The notes under the pieces: generated by a model
The model's input: the letters and a program-made list of their open reading frames with translations, nothing else
Told to the model about the DNA's origin: nothing
The model's database searches: none
Assembly: GCA_036365515.1 (NCBI GenBank)
Contig: CM070876.1
Coordinates: forward strand, 171,951,978 to 172,015,977
DNA: 64,000 nucleotides
Direction: 5' to 3'
Source: Torymus aiolomorphi
Lineage: Eukaryota; Arthropoda; Insecta; Hymenoptera; Torymidae
Translations under genes and position numbers: made by a program
Part shown: positions 48,101-61,646 of the stretch, piece by piece
Layout: each line of letters opens with the position of its first letter
Position numbering within the stretch: position 1 is the stretch's first letter

Positions 48101-51100
48101 GTTCACGGGGCGCCGGTGCAGGGAAATTCTCGAGAAACTTTGAATAAGCGTTGAAATTGGGGTTTGTGTTGTTGAAGTGTAAGTGTGTTCCATCGCAATT
48201 ATATTCCCTCAAAAATGAATTATTTACGATGTTTCGTAGACTGAATCAACAATTTAATTATTCAACGATAAAATTTTCCATTCTCATTGAAAAAATAAGA
48301 AAATTTTAAGGTTATACACCTTTCAGAATCTCAATTAGCAATTTAAAAAAACGCAAATCAAATCCAAAAAAAAGCCTTATTATTTATACACCTGACTCTC
48401 GCCCATTTATAATCCTTACAGATTCCAACATTAAGATTTCGCGAACCACATTAAAAAAAATTCCTCGCCCGCGCGCTGATCTCTTTATTATAAATCTCGC
48501 ACGCAAATCCATCATCGTAACACTTACGCACACACGCACACACACCTCGCGCATAACTGTTCGACACCCGAAGCTCACCTCCCACGGTACACACACACGG
48601 GAAGTATCTTCCCCTCTCTCTCTCTCTCCACCTTTCGAAAAAAATTACGCGCGCAGTATCGATACTTTCCATCTCGGCTCACAATGTATATCCGCGAACA
48701 TAAACGCGCGCGCGTTAACCATCAGCGCTCTCTTTCATTTCGGGGCGAAAAAAAAGGAGGAAGAAGAAGAGGAAAAGGAGGAGGAGGAGAGGAGACCGTT
48801 TCTTTCGCCACGGCACTGACGGTAATTCGATGGCCTCGTTAATGTCGGCTTTTATTGATTTGGGTCGCGTAAATCCGAGATTACGCCTCTTAGCGTCGCG
48901 GCTCGTGTGTGTATATGTATACCTATGTATACCTATAACGCGCACTACTATGTATATCGCTTACACGGATATAGTTGCTTGTAATCCCAAGATAGACTGT
49001 AAACACAACGAGGAGGTGTTAATGGCCCCGTGATAGACTGCCGCATTTTTCATGTAAATCAGCTTGTTCCTCTCGTTTTTTATCTCTCGTAGAGATTTGT
49101 CATTCGTACGTGTGCACGCGCGGTAGGTATATACATGTATATATGTGATGAAAGGCCCGTGAAAGAGCAATTAGGAGGAAATCTATATGCTAATGACGTG
49201 ATCCATTAAGCGGACGGCAGCAGCGCGGGATTCATTGATCTCTCGCGTTGCGGTCGTGGCGTTCTGTGTGTAGCCCGTGCGCGGGTATACCGCACGAGGT
49301 TTCGTGGGTTTACGAGGAAGTGCGCCCACAAATTTCGAGGAACGATCAGCTGGGGGTTAGATGTATATAGTTCGTAGCGATTTTTCGCACTGTGTATATA
49401 TGTATCTTGAATGTATAACGGTATCTTTATTATGTATTTTTCATTTACAACGCCATATTTACATACAGTTATGGAATAATTTATTTATGAGTTCACGAAT
49501 GTTTGTAACATTGATAACACTCTACGTAACTCACTAGATGCGTAATATACTATTTAATCCCGATAAGATTTATATTTAAACTGTGTCACTTGATCATAAA
49601 TAATCAGAAACCTCGACTGCAGCAATATACACCTGATGTCTCACTCGCCGAATATCAGCCACTGCAGATAACGTTAAAAACTCCCTGTCGCAAATAACAC
49701 CCGCCACCGTCCATTCCTCAACCAAACCTAACGAGCCCTCGCCTCCATCCAGCCGCTATATTACCATACGACTATCTTCTCTCATCCTCTCGCGCCAACA
49801 AAACGACCCTACCAACCTAAGCCGTAAAGAATAAGAAAGCGCACCACCGTGCAGACCCGCCGCGGTCACGCGAATCCGCTCCCGCCTGTCGGGCCCTATT
49901 TGCGTTTTTCGCGGCGCGGCGATTAATTGCAGCAGCTCGCGCTCGCAGAAGCCGTACAGTCCGGATTTTATCGGCGGGATCTCTCTCTTTCTCTCGTGTA
50001 TTATATATACACCTCGGGCGACTCGTGCGTCTAATGGCGGCTCGCGCGAGAGAGAAGAGAGACGCGGAATCAAAAGGACGAAGACGACGGTAGCTTCCTT
50101 CCCCTTTTTTCTCTCCTCTCCTTCGACGTCGTGTTCTCTTAAGAGAAAGAGAGGATGACGCTTTCTCGGGCGCGTCGCCGCCGCCGCCGCCATCATTACC
50201 CGGCATGACAAAGCGCGTCTCGTCGTCCGGCTAGTATGGCTCTCTTTCTCTCGGTTTCTTTTTTGTCCTTGCCGCCGCCGCCTATTCTTACACCTACTTT
50301 TCACACGCTCCAAGAGAGGAGAGCGATGGAGGATAGTGAGTGAGGTTTCGTCATGTACGACGCTTCGATTGGACAAGATGTGTCTCCATTACTCTACTTA
50401 CACCGCTAGAGTGTAAGTGAGGCCGAGTGCGCTAACGGGGTTTCATGTATTATTGAGGCGGAATAGGGCGTGTGTTTGTGGAGGATGGAAAAAAATTTGA
50501 TTTTTGGTGAAGCAAAGAAGAGAGAGAACGTGAGAAGAGCGTGTATAAAGCTTAATGATGGTTTTATTGATTGTGGCAATAAATTATATATATTATTGGG
50601 GATTGCGGTGGATGGGACTTGAGTTTTTCTATTACGGATTGTAAATGGTTAGAATTTATTGTATGTTTTCACCTAGTACTGTGTGAAGAAAAAAAATTAT
50701 ATTTATTTAAAAAAAGTTTCAATTGTAAGAAAACTATTCTAGACTCGTCTATAGAAACATACGAATTATCTAGACAATTTATTATAAATATAGATCCAAA
50801 ATAAAGTACATGAAAAAATTATTAGTAAAATATGACGCCACTGATATTTTATCTCCTCTTATCTAAAAAAAAAACCATTCCGAAAAGAAAACGAAAACAA
50901 AATGCAAATAAACCCGAAAAATTGTTATCACAACAAATTAACCAAGTAAAAACCTTTTTGTAGATATCTCGCATCCGATACGTGTATACCATACCAAAGC
51001 CTCGCTCGGTGTAATTTTTAATTAATCGCGCGCGGACATCTCGAGTTCCGAAAAAATCCCGCAACCTCCCAATCAACTCCCGTTATCCCCGTCATATCCA

Positions 51101-54100
51101 CACACACACACACACATGCTTCCTCTTACGAAAGCTTGCCTTCGTATAAATCAAAATTAAAAATACTCCGGTAATATCTGCTTCTCTCTCTACACACATA
51201 CGCGCTTCCGAAAAAATTTCCATAATCAAGCAACGTACCCCCCGTCAAAAAAGCCGTCCTCGGGCTATTAGCCTCTTCTGAATGGAACGTACACGCGTGC
51301 GCTGCAGCTGAATGGAACACCTCTCGCTCGCGCGGCGGGAAAGCGTCTAATTGATCGGCCTTATACCTAATGCGCGTGCGCGACATGATGGGAAGGCGCC
51401 ACGGCGTTTTTTCGTTCCTTTCCGGTCGCCCGCTATCCTTGCCGCGCGCATCCACTCATCGCTCGTCTTAATGCCCGATGACTACGGACTACTTTCGGGA
51501 GAGACCCGAAGAAAGGATGCGCCAGAGTCAGAGAGATGACCGCTACACGTGTGTGTCTGCCTGTAGTTGTGTGTGATTATGGTGGAAGGTAAAAAAAGCG
51601 GCGCGTGTGATTCGGGTTACGGGGCAGAGACAGAAAGATGATGATTCTGTGGGAGAATGCGCGCAGGAAGAGAGTGGCAGGGATTTTTTTCTCGTTGTCG
51701 GGAACAGTGATAAGTTCGGTAGTGTATATGAGCTTTTTTCAGAGCTGTGATTACAGGTGGAAACTTTTACTTGCGGATGGGATTTTAAGGCGGCGGGTTT
51801 GGGAGCTCTTTTTTGGAGTGAGTCGAACATTTTTTTGCAATGGGTCCTTTGAAGTATGGACATTTTTATCAATCTAAAAGTGTGTACAGTAAAAATGAAG
51901 GAAGTTTTAAAAAATGGAAAATGTATAGATTTTTACCGTGAGTATTTGTAGGAAGAATGGATAAGAAATTGTTCGATCCAGTTATGTTAGGTTTGATCAA
52001 TTTTCCACAATTACTTCCAGGACAAAATAATAACACTTGTTGAATATGAATTAATGTAATTTTGTATTATTCTGCGAAACAGGAGGCGTGTACGTTCTAT
52101 ATAAGGCATATTTTCTTGCATCGTTATAGTGTTTTATTCAGAACTTGAAGTAATATGTAAATAACAATGATTCGCGAGAAAAGGGAAAGTAATAAAATTA
52201 TTCAAAACTTGATAAACGCTGGACAATTATTTTAAAGCACGCAATTTAATTTCTCATTAAAAATAAAACCTTACAAATGTTGAATGATAATTCATTCTCA
52301 CGATTAATTTTTATGGCCTGATTAAGGTACATTTATACACTTTTACATAATTTGTTCACCGTTATCGCTGTTTTTTCTTCTCTCTCGAACAAATTTCGTT
52401 GTATTTTAATGAATTGATCGATTTGTAATAAATTGTTCTCATTACGGTAGCGTAAGTCTGCATTGTTACGCCGGGACTTTATGCGCGTTTTAATCTCTTA
52501 ATTCTGTTGTCGATATATAATGATACTAATTAAACGCCGTAGCGCGCAGTCATCAAATCTGGTTAATTAGATTAGAAATTATTTTAAAAATAGACCACAT
52601 TTAATTACTATAACGACTGTGGCTTTATACACCAATTAGAGACACTTACTATTAAACCTCTATAGGCACTGGACATTAGATAACGGATACTTTTTTCTTT
52701 GTTTGTTCATAAATAACGTATAGGCATGTGAATAAACCTTTTTTTCTTTCGAATGAAAAATGGATTTTATAATTTAAATTTTTATAATTGCTATAACTGA
52801 ATAACGGATTTAATGAAATTGAACTTTTCAACTATAATCAATCAACCTAGTCTTTTCGTAAAAGTCTTTTAATAAACAATTTAATCATATTCAATTTTAA
52901 TAAACAATTTTAGTATATTCCTCCCACACTCAAATGATAAATTATCAAACCGTATCTCAATAAACGAACCCCATCCACTATCAATTACCCCATTACCCTC
53001 CCTAATCAATTGCCCATCATCCACACGTAATAAATCCAACACCATCATCCTTTACCAGATCCTCCTTCCCGATATACCACACACATACACACACAGCCAC
53101 TGCACTCTCGTCAACCGTCCGCGGAAAACGCGTCCCCCATAAAAAAATAAACCAGAATCGCAACGACTCTCTTTTGTACCTATCCGCCTTATCGCGTGTC
53201 GAATTAAACGCTTCACGGTGCCGGCCACCGATCGCATTGTTGTGTACCCACATACAGACACGGTTGTCATTAAACTCGCACACACGTATAACACACTCGC
53301 CGTAATAATTCGCCGATCGCCCACACACGTACACACGTACACAGATCGCATGCCGCAAATTGCCACAAATATTTACGCAATTGGCATGATGATAACCGCA
53401 TTACGTGATTATGTACGCTCGTTATACTCGCTATCTGCGTATACACATACAGCGCGCGGCTTTTGAGGAGGAGGCGAACGGGCGCTAGGGGTAAACGGCG
53501 AATCAGGGTTATTAAGCGATCGTGCGCGCCCGCGCGAGTATTGTTGCGGCCGCGGAGTTACGCAGTGCACATCGATGCCTCCCCCCCCCCCCCGCGTGCA
53601 GTGCACTTCCGTCGCACGCGGGAGAGTTGCGTATAACACACTGTGATTTTTTTTTCTTCTCTCGTGCGCGTGGGTGGGATGAGCGGCCTTGGTGGGAGGC
53701 TTTTTGTTATGGAGCGCGCAAGGATGGACGGTGATTATGAAGGCTGTAAGGTTTTGTTGGATTGGTAGTGGTTTTTAAGTTTTAGAGAATTTTAGTATAG
53801 GTATGGGTAAGGATTTGAGGGTGTTTAAAAAATGTTATATTTGGTGCAATTTTTTTTTCAAAGATTCGTCGGGAAGAAAGATTCTTATTCAATGTTGAAT
53901 ATTGAAAATTCATTGTTTATATGCGTTTACTAGAGTATATAAATTTAAAACGCCCATAAAAATTAATCATAAACATTATATTTATCAACAAAAATATCCA
54001 ACATTTCGTTTTTTAACAACGAACCCTGTTGCGAAAATACACGAAGAAACCTGCGGTATTCGATTTTGAGTGAGCGATCTATAAAAAGCGCCACAGGAAT

Positions 54101-57100
54101 TTATGAATGAATTTTCGCGGTTTTTAGGAATAATAAATTTGAGCGCGCGCGCGCCCGCAAGAAAATCTATTTGCTCTTTAGGGGTGTTTTTATTGAAATA
54201 TCAAAATTAAATACTGTAAAGCATAATCGTCAAGGATAATCATAGGCTTTGGACCTCGGCCCGTACTATCCGCCGTCTTTCGCCGTACTTTCAGGCCTGC
54301 CCCGGTATACCTTATAATGGTCTTTATGGCTACGTAAATGAATTCATTTTTCCGGAGTTTATTTTTATTGCGCGCGCTCGCTCGTGTTTTTTTTCCTTCC
54401 TTTTTTTTGGTTTAACGAAACTTTGTCGATATAATGTATAATACATAAATCTATTTATATACGGTAAAAGTTATGAACCTTTTGCGAAATTTATATAGCT
54501 ATAAATATCGACTTAAATCGAACTTTTTTAAATATTACTGATTTTACCATGTCCTATTCGATCAAAAACAACACATTTCTCATACAAACCCATCCAAAAT
54601 TATTTCCATTCCAAGGCTCAAACCACCCAGTCATAATCAGCATTCCCAATCTGCCACCCCATTTCGCCCTCTCTCACCTCCACCTCAACCTTTACCCACA
54701 CCCAGCCATCCACCTACTTATTTATTTATCCTGCTCCCGCTTTTTCGCCGCTTTTTGCGCGGGAAAACGCGACGCCCGTAAAAAGCTCCGATACTTATCG
54801 CGGCCTTACAGCGCTCGCCTGTGTATATATCGGAGAGGCATCTGTCCACCGTGCGAGCTACTGCAATTCCGCGGAAAAATTTTCCATTTTGCGAGGGAAT
54901 AAGGTTGCGCGCAAAGTGCCCCCCCCCCCCGGTAAAAGGGTAGCAGTATAGTAGACACGCGCGTAGGTTTTTCCGACATACACACACATGCACACGTCGA
55001 ATTTTAGCTATCGCGATGGAGGAAAACGGGGTTTTGGAGCAAGCGCGTCGCGTTGTACGTTGAAGCATTGACTTTGGCATAGTTTCTCGTGTATTTAAGG
55101 AAACGAGCGGAATAAGTAATATGTGTATGAAAAATACGAATTTCAAAGTGGCTTGAGAATTTGCAGCTCTACTGACGGTGTGTTATCAATAACTGAATCT
55201 ACGACGGGGAACGGCGTATATACGTATATATTTAAAAAATATAATTATTAAAGCTACACCTTTAGAATACGGCGTTGTTGTGTACTATCGGAAATTCACA
55301 CTCGACGTCCCACCTATTAGACCTTAATTCCACCAAGCGCCCATCAATAATTCAAACATCCTCGGCGGCTGCATTATAACCATTCCCGCAGTCACACTTA
55401 GCGGAGCCTCGCACCCTTTCTCCTCCGGGAGAGCTCCTATCTCTCTCTCTTGTCTTGTACCCACGAGTGAAATCCATCTCCGGCATCTATATCCCACACC
55501 TAAAAACTCGCCTCCTCGCGTCTACATACACGCACACACGCATGTACACATATAACCCATCGCCGGCCTTAATCTCTCTTTTTTACACGACTCGCGGGCG
55601 CGCGCAAATGAAAAATTCATAAGAGCTTCCTCTTTTTTCTCCGGCGCGCGCGCGCACGAGCGAGAGAGAAAGAGATCTACAAGCATCTCTCGTGCTTCGG
55701 AGATCGACTCTCCTCGCTACTCTCGTCATTTTTTCCCTCCCCGCGCTCTCTCGCTCGCTCGCCTCTTAATTGCACTTTCGTGCGCCAAGGAAAAACGCCC
55801 GCGGCGCGGCATTTCTATGCGCTCTCGCGCGCTCTTGCCGCCGCCTCTGAGAGGAACGAGAGAAAAAGAAGAAATAAAAAAAAATGGAAAAAAGAAATGA
55901 TGTGAGGGAATCCGCGCGTGCACGCACGGAAACACAGAGAGGGAGAGATATAGAGAGAAAAATCCATCGACCATCGTCGTCGTCGTCATTGCGCAACCCG
56001 CGCGAACGAACGCCTCCGCGCAGAAAAGACACGGAGCAGCGAGTACGAGGAGATCGAGAGAAAAAGAAAAAGAACGCCGAGAGACAGACAGACGGACAGC
56101 GAGCGCGACGCGCGTGGAGGCGTGCGCTACGCGCGCGTTACGTGCGGTTTCCGTAAAATTGCTACGTGCACACGGTCTGCGAGCGCGCGCACGGCGCTTT
56201 TATGACACGCGGCGCGACTTTTCCGCGAATTCTCAAAATTGCGCCGAGCGAGCGAGCGAGCGCCGCCGGTGAACGTACGTAGGTAGGTAGGTACGTACGT
56301 ACGTATGGACAAAACTCGCGCGAGAGTGCGCGATGTGAAAGGAATAATAATTGGCGAGCTCCTGCGCGCGCACGCGTGTGTAAGAGCGAGAGAGCGAGAG
56401 AAGTGCGGTAAGGGACAGACCGAATGGTTCCTGGAAAATTTTAACGACCGCCGCCGCCGCCGCTGGTGCCGCGAGGCGATCGTTACTCTATATGCACGAG
56501 TGCATGTGCATGTGTGTGTATGTGGAGGTACAAAAGAGTGAGAGAGAGAGAGGGGGGAGCACTTTAAAAATTTTCAGGTTTGCAGTGCGCAGATATATAT
56601 GGGCCACGTGTGCGAGAGGAGAGGTTTTGGAGTGAAGAAGGATGGCTTTAAGTTGGATTATTGGAATGGTCGACTAAATTAATCGAAGTTGGTAATGTTT
56701 GAAGAGGACTGCAATAATTTTCACTCGGACAGTTATATAAAAGAAATGTTGTTCACGTTTTGATTTTCAAGGTTATTATTGTAAGTTGATTTTTCGTGAT
56801 ATATCGTTGCTTTTTAAAATCATCCTGATAATTTTTAGTTTAATATAGCTTTACAATATACTCGAGACGGTTTACTTGGAAACTCATTTTCAATAAAAAC
56901 ATAAAATATCTTACAACGGAGCAAAAATCGGCCAAATTTTTATGTACAACGCCATGAGAAAATCGCCTCTTAATATATACAAATATTTACCAACAATTTT
57001 ATTCAAACTATTAATTAGACTTGATTAACTGGTGCTCAAACCGCCACTCACTTCACCAACTTTGTTTCGCCAAGCTAAATATCGACCGAAAAGTGTCATT

Positions 57101-59760
57101 CATTTAACAAAAATTACATTTCACGTTACGCGTAATTTCTCATACCAAGGTAATAACGAATAAGCAAACCACACATACACATACTGCATCATCCCACAAA
57201 AGACGAAACAATTAACGTGTTCGTACTCCTAATCGCACGTGAGCATCCTCTGTCTGTCTCTCTCTAGCTAACAACCTACCCTTACGCGGGCAAAGTTTAT
57301 TCTCGATCAGAGGCGCCGCGCGTATAAAACGCAGGCTAAATTTTCGCCATTAAAATTAACAGCTTTTCAAAAGCCGATTCTAGCCGGGCGTAATTGAAAC
57401 TTACCCCGCTACTTTTCGACATTTTCCGAGAACCAATTTCTCGGGCTGGAATTCCAAACGTCGGCCACCGCGGTGCACTTGACGCGCCGTAAGTGCCCAT
57501 ATGCGCTTTGAAATTCAGCAGTAACAGTTGAAAATATCTCTACCTCTGCGTGTGTGTATGCCTATACACGTGCGCGTTCTATAATTGTCGGGATTTTACT
57601 GGCTCCGCGGGTCGAACTCTACTTTATTATGTAATGCGAGTACAGAGAATATTGGCAATAAAAGAAAAATCCGCTGCGGAAAATTCGCCACGTTTCTCCT
57701 CAGCTGCGTTGCGCCGCTCGCGCGCGATCATCATTACGCTGCTCTGCGGCTTTTATTGTATCCTTCTCTCCCTCTACGCTTTTTTCTCTTTACGATTTTT
57801 CGGGGAACCGCGAGCGCGTGCCCCGCTGGTGTAATATGCAAAGAGTGTGTACTTTGAAATTTAGATGCATAAGACGAGTTCCGAGAAGCGCAGCAGCCGT
57901 AGATCGGCCGAACTTTAGTGTCTCTATAAAATTTGTCTTTCTCCCTGGGATAACGAGAGGAGAGGAGAAAGCTGCTACCTCTGGCGGTACGCATGCGCGA
58001 GCGGGGAAAAGTTTCATCGAGATTTTCGAGAATTCGAGGTCGGATCGTATAGCAACAATGCGCCGATTGTAAATTTAGATATATATGTTTGTGCGTGTAG
58101 ACGGCAAGTTTCTACTATTGTAATGCCGAGCGGGGAAGTAGGAATTTTATTATTTGCGGAGTCGGTTCTCGCGGGAGTGAGCGAGCGAGTGCGACTTTCA
58201 TGCTGTAAAAAGTTATTGAATAATGTAAGGCTTTTATCGGCGCCGTGTATATCTCTCGGACGAAATTCACTTACTTATATTAAAAGGTTGGGTTACAAGC
58301 GCGGCACGGTGGTATTTATACACTTTAAAAAGTATACCGCAACAAAAGTAACTAAAATAAATATGTAAAAAGAGCTCGCTGCTTTTCTGACGCAAAAAGT
58401 CATCTTATTACCGTACGACGAAGCTGCGGAATTTCGACATTTTTTTTTTCAATAGCCGCGTTGACACGCCAGTCGCAGCGAAATTTCACTTTGAGCCCGT
58501 AAGACGGCGTTTCTCACTCGTAAATTAAAAAAATCTGATTGATTCCTTCGAACACACATATATGTTGCATATACACACACATGTACGCGATTTATACAAC
58601 GCTGCGGTCGAGTCGCATAATTTTTTATTACGCAACAGGACCGAATAAACAGTGAAAAAAAGAACGAGACTATAATTGCGCACATTCTTGCGTAAGAAAA
58701 AATATGCGCACTCGCGCGCGCGCGCGCGCAAGATTTTTTTGTTCCCCTCCGCGCAAATGTCGTTATTTAATAAACTCGACGCCGCAGCGAGAAAGAGAGA
58801 AAATACAGTACTACTACGTCGACAAAGATGACCGAAACGCTTCGATAGAGAAGTTAACGTGCTCGGTCAAACGCGAAACGATCTTCGATTGCATCTTACG
58901 GTATTTGGGTCAGCGTGGCAGTGGAGAGAAGCGTAATGAATTAAAATTGCCGGTCGGCCGAGCGCCGGGCGACGACGTAAACACAAAGGGTTTAGAGTGC
59001 GCGAGTGCGAGCCTTAAACACCAGAATTATTGTAATTACAACAATTTATTGTTCCGCGCGCGCAAGCGAGCGAGCGAGCGACGGTCGCCGCCGCCACTCG
59101 AGTGCGCGAAGGAGAGGAGAAACGAGGGAGATGCGGATGAGAGAATCGGCTAAGGGCTGGCTGGCGCCATCTGGACGTTAGAAGTGGAGGTGAAGGATAA
59201 TGAGTGCTGGATGTTTCACTGGTAAGAGATGGATTTCAGTAGTGGCTGGTGGTAAGGTAGGGACTGACTATGACGATTTATCGGTGATAGGTTATAAGTT
59301 GTAAATGTATACCTTATGAAATCTGAATCGACAAAAGTTTTTTTAATAATTTCTAAAAGATGATTATTTTTGTGAGTGTTAAAAGAATGTTGGAGCTTTA
59401 CATATGTAACGTTATTTTTTCAGTTTTAATGTAAGGCTTATCATTTTGGCTGGCATAAAAAGGCAAAGGATTTAATGAACGGATGTGATATAGAAGAAAA
59501 CAGAAGAAATTTATAATACGCATAAAAAACATAAAAAAAAATGTTATTTATTTGTAAAAAGGCATAGAAAAAAAAGAAAAAATTATAATAAAGATAATAA
59601 AGAAAATTAAAAAAAAAACTTTTAACTTATAATATTCATAAGAAGGCAAAAGATTTAATGGGCGGAGGTAATATTGAAGAAAAAAGAAGACATTTTATAA
59701 TAAAGATTGCTTTTATTTTTTCAAACTTCCGTTTTCCACCACCATGCAATAAATTAAATG
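44760..59760. other. Large intergenic stretch, no gene supported
   Basis: Fifteen kilobases of mixed AT-rich and CpG-rich DNA with simple repeats: CT at 45103-45164, TCG/TCT triplets near 45825-45850, poly-C near 53581-53593 and 54919-54930, and CG/GA-rich DNA at 55600-56560 and 58700-59150. I read no domain, signal-peptide exon or RNA gene here. Regulatory sequence or small exons could be missed by eye. Confidence 0.5.
45103..45164. repeat. (CT)n microsatellite
   Basis: About 62 bp of CT with one GTGT interruption. Confidence 0.95.
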
Positions 59761-59761
59761 T

Positions 59762-59772
59762 TTTATTTTATT
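59762..59772 (-). terminator. ETH polyadenylation signal
   Basis: AATAAAATAAA on the minus strand, about 150 nt beyond the ETH stop codon, a normal distance for a short 3' UTR. Confidence 0.65.
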
Positions 59773-59921
59773 GACACACACATATACTACAACTACGATA
59801 TTTGCTATTTATCTGCCCTCTTGTCCTCCAGCCACAATTTGTTGTTGAAACTAAAACATTGAAATACCACATAATTCACTTAGTGCTAAATTTAGTTGTG
59901 GTTTGGCCAATGAAACGCGAC

Positions 59922-60037
59922 TCACTCGTCAGATGTTCTGTAAAGAGGATCGTGGCTGTATCCGGCTAAGGTTCTCCATAACTCTGGAGGCCCTTCAATT
60001 GCCAGTGGGAAGTGCTGCCATGCTCGTGTATCGCTTT
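59922..60037 (-). CDS. ETH: Ecdysis triggering hormone precursor, exon 4
   Basis: After acceptor ACAAAAAG it continues in phase 1 from exon 3 and encodes ESDTRAWQHFPLAIEG, PPELWRTLAGYSHDPLYR, then TSDE and TGA. This is the conserved C-terminal spacer of the precursor rather than a bioactive peptide. A second AG four bases downstream would put the exon out of frame, so this one is chosen. The intron before it is 238 bp. It completes a 135-residue precursor. Confidence 0.85.
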
Positions 60038-60275
60038 CTTTTTGTAAAGATGCAGAGTAAGTGACAATGAAAAAGGCATCATATTTTTTGAGTAATTAAG
60101 CCTCATATTGTAAGATCTTGAAACACAGCACCACCGGTGTAATATTTACATAGCACGATGGAAACATTTTTATAGAAATTGATGTTCATTTATTACACTT
60201 TTCAAATTATAAGATTCTATCAATATTAGACGCGTAATTATTTCATCGATGGTGCATTATTTATAGTACATATAC

Positions 60276-60378
60276 CTGCTGCAAATCCAACTTTTCTTTT
60301 AAAAACGTCATTCATTGGATCAGTATCTTTGTACCATTGCTCGTCGTCGTTTACCTTTAATGATTCAAAATTATTGCG
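60276..60378 (-). CDS. ETH: Ecdysis triggering hormone precursor, exon 3
   Basis: Encodes RNNFESLKVNDDEQWYKD, then TDPMNDVFKRKVGFAA. It is preceded by TTTATTAG at the end of a 59-bp intron and followed by donor GTATAT in phase 1. A dibasic KRK lies near its end. No second PRxG-amide motif is present, so only one ETH peptide is made from this precursor, unlike the two-peptide precursors of flies and moths. Confidence 0.82.
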
Positions 60379-60437
60379 CTAATAAATAACAGTGGTAGAA
60401 ATTTTAAAAATCTGTTTATTAAATTATTCTGTATTAC

Positions 60438-60577
60438 GTTCTGAAAGTATTCGTCGTGCTGTTCACTTCTACCGATACGCGGAATGTTTTTAGCAATTTT
60501 GAGAAAAAATGCAGGCACTTCATCCGCCGCTACGTTTTGATTGCCAATAACGAACACAATACCTATGATTACGATTG
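60438..60577 (-). CDS. ETH: Ecdysis triggering hormone precursor, exon 2 (mature peptide)
   Basis: Contains the end of the signal sequence (IVIIGIVFVIG-NQNVAA) and then DEVPAFFLKIAKNIPRIG followed by R-SE. FFLKxxKNxPRxG is the ETH signature, with the glycine providing C-terminal amidation and the arginine the cleavage site. The predicted hormone ends KNIPRI-amide. In insects ETH is released from Inka cells and acts on the ETH receptor to start the ecdysis sequence. The exon ends at AAC before donor GTAATA in phase 0. Reading on without splicing would give an alternative tail (VIQNNLINRF) ending in TAA, so retention of the 59-bp intron would truncate the precursor after the hormone. Confidence 0.92.
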
Positions 60578-60733
60578 CTGGAACGAGAAGAAATTATTTT
60601 TCCGTGAAATTTGTCACTAGTACTTCTTTGATGTGTTTAATGTAATAAGAATTATAGAAATACATTGATTCATATATGGTTCGATAAAAAGTTGCCTTAA
60701 TTTAAAAACTACGTAGAATAATCAATATCTTAC

Positions 60734-60782
60734 CTGGTAATATATAACTTTCGGAGGATGACTGATTATTGAGTCTCTTCAT
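60734..60782 (-). CDS. ETH: Ecdysis triggering hormone precursor, exon 1
   Basis: ATG at 60782 encodes MKRLNNQSSSESYILP, then donor GTAAGA (strong consensus) in phase 1, matching acceptor TTCCAG of exon 2 across a 156-bp intron. The polar stretch before the hydrophobic core makes the n-region unusually long for a signal peptide. No other ATG is near, and a TATA box lies about 50 nt upstream of the ATG. Confidence 0.83.
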
Positions 60783-60831
60783 TTTGTTCAGTATAAAAAC
60801 TACACTAAATTAAATTCACTGTAAACTCGCA

Positions 60832-60838
60832 TTTTATA
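60832..60838 (-). promoter_or_regulatory. ETH TATA box
   Basis: TATAAAA on the minus strand, 50 nt before the ETH ATG, which would place the start of transcription about 25-30 nt downstream near 60805-60812 and give a short 5' UTR. Confidence 0.55.
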
Positions 60839-60839
60839 C

Positions 60840-61646
60840 GATTCTCTTAATTGATTATACATTTCGCTCACGTTTGCCATTTGAATTGCATGGGTTTTAC
60901 GTGTCATGTTCACTGTTTAATTTAATTTGGAAAAGGATATCTATTGTCCAATGTGCAAAAAGTTGCAAAGTACTAATTCATTTTTATGATAATACATTTT
61001 TTTTTCTCGAAATACTGTATAAAACAATTAATATGATAGTAATAATTAACTAAATAAAGAAATTTTACCTATCATAATAAAATATTTCATATTTATAACT
61101 AGCATTTTAATATTAGTATATTTATATCAATTTCTTAAATGGATAGATATAAATATCGTATAAATATTTTAAACCTTGTCAAGGAAATATATAAAGTTTC
61201 ATTTAATAACAATTGTTCAAATCAACCATCCATGTTACTTTATGTTTTATTTATTGCATTGCTGTTAAAACCAGTTTTCTGGACAACACTTTTACAGGTA
61301 TTATAATGACGCACATCAATAAATTGTCATTTGAACGTGATACAGGTCACACAGCCCTTATCTTTAGTAATCCCGACATTGCATCGTGAATTTCAATTCT
61401 TTAGTTTTACATCAATGATGCTGCAAATAAAAGTTTAAAATTTGATAATAAAATAAATTTTATTTATATCTTGACCTAGCAAATTGTTTAATATATAACG
61501 CTTATCAACCATATATATTAAATTCTTATATTGTAAAAGTTTACTTGAAAAAGTGTGAATCTTTTTATATATTCCTAATTAATATAAACAAAATTGTTAC
61601 TAACTAACTAACTATCTGAATACTAACTAAATACTAACTATCTGAG
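60840..61646. other. AT-rich spacer between ETH and the foldback element
   Basis: Very AT-rich upstream DNA of ETH. It would contain any ETH upstream control elements (for example ecdysone-response sites), but none could be recognised. No gene is seen. Confidence 0.5.

Noticed and set aside
49756..50376. 206-codon minus-strand frame
   Set aside because: Arg/Lys/Glu-rich translation of GA- and CG-rich DNA; no family features.
58704..59153. 149-codon plus-strand frame
   Set aside because: Starts in a (GC)n run and ends in CG-rich repeats; no domain or splice structure.
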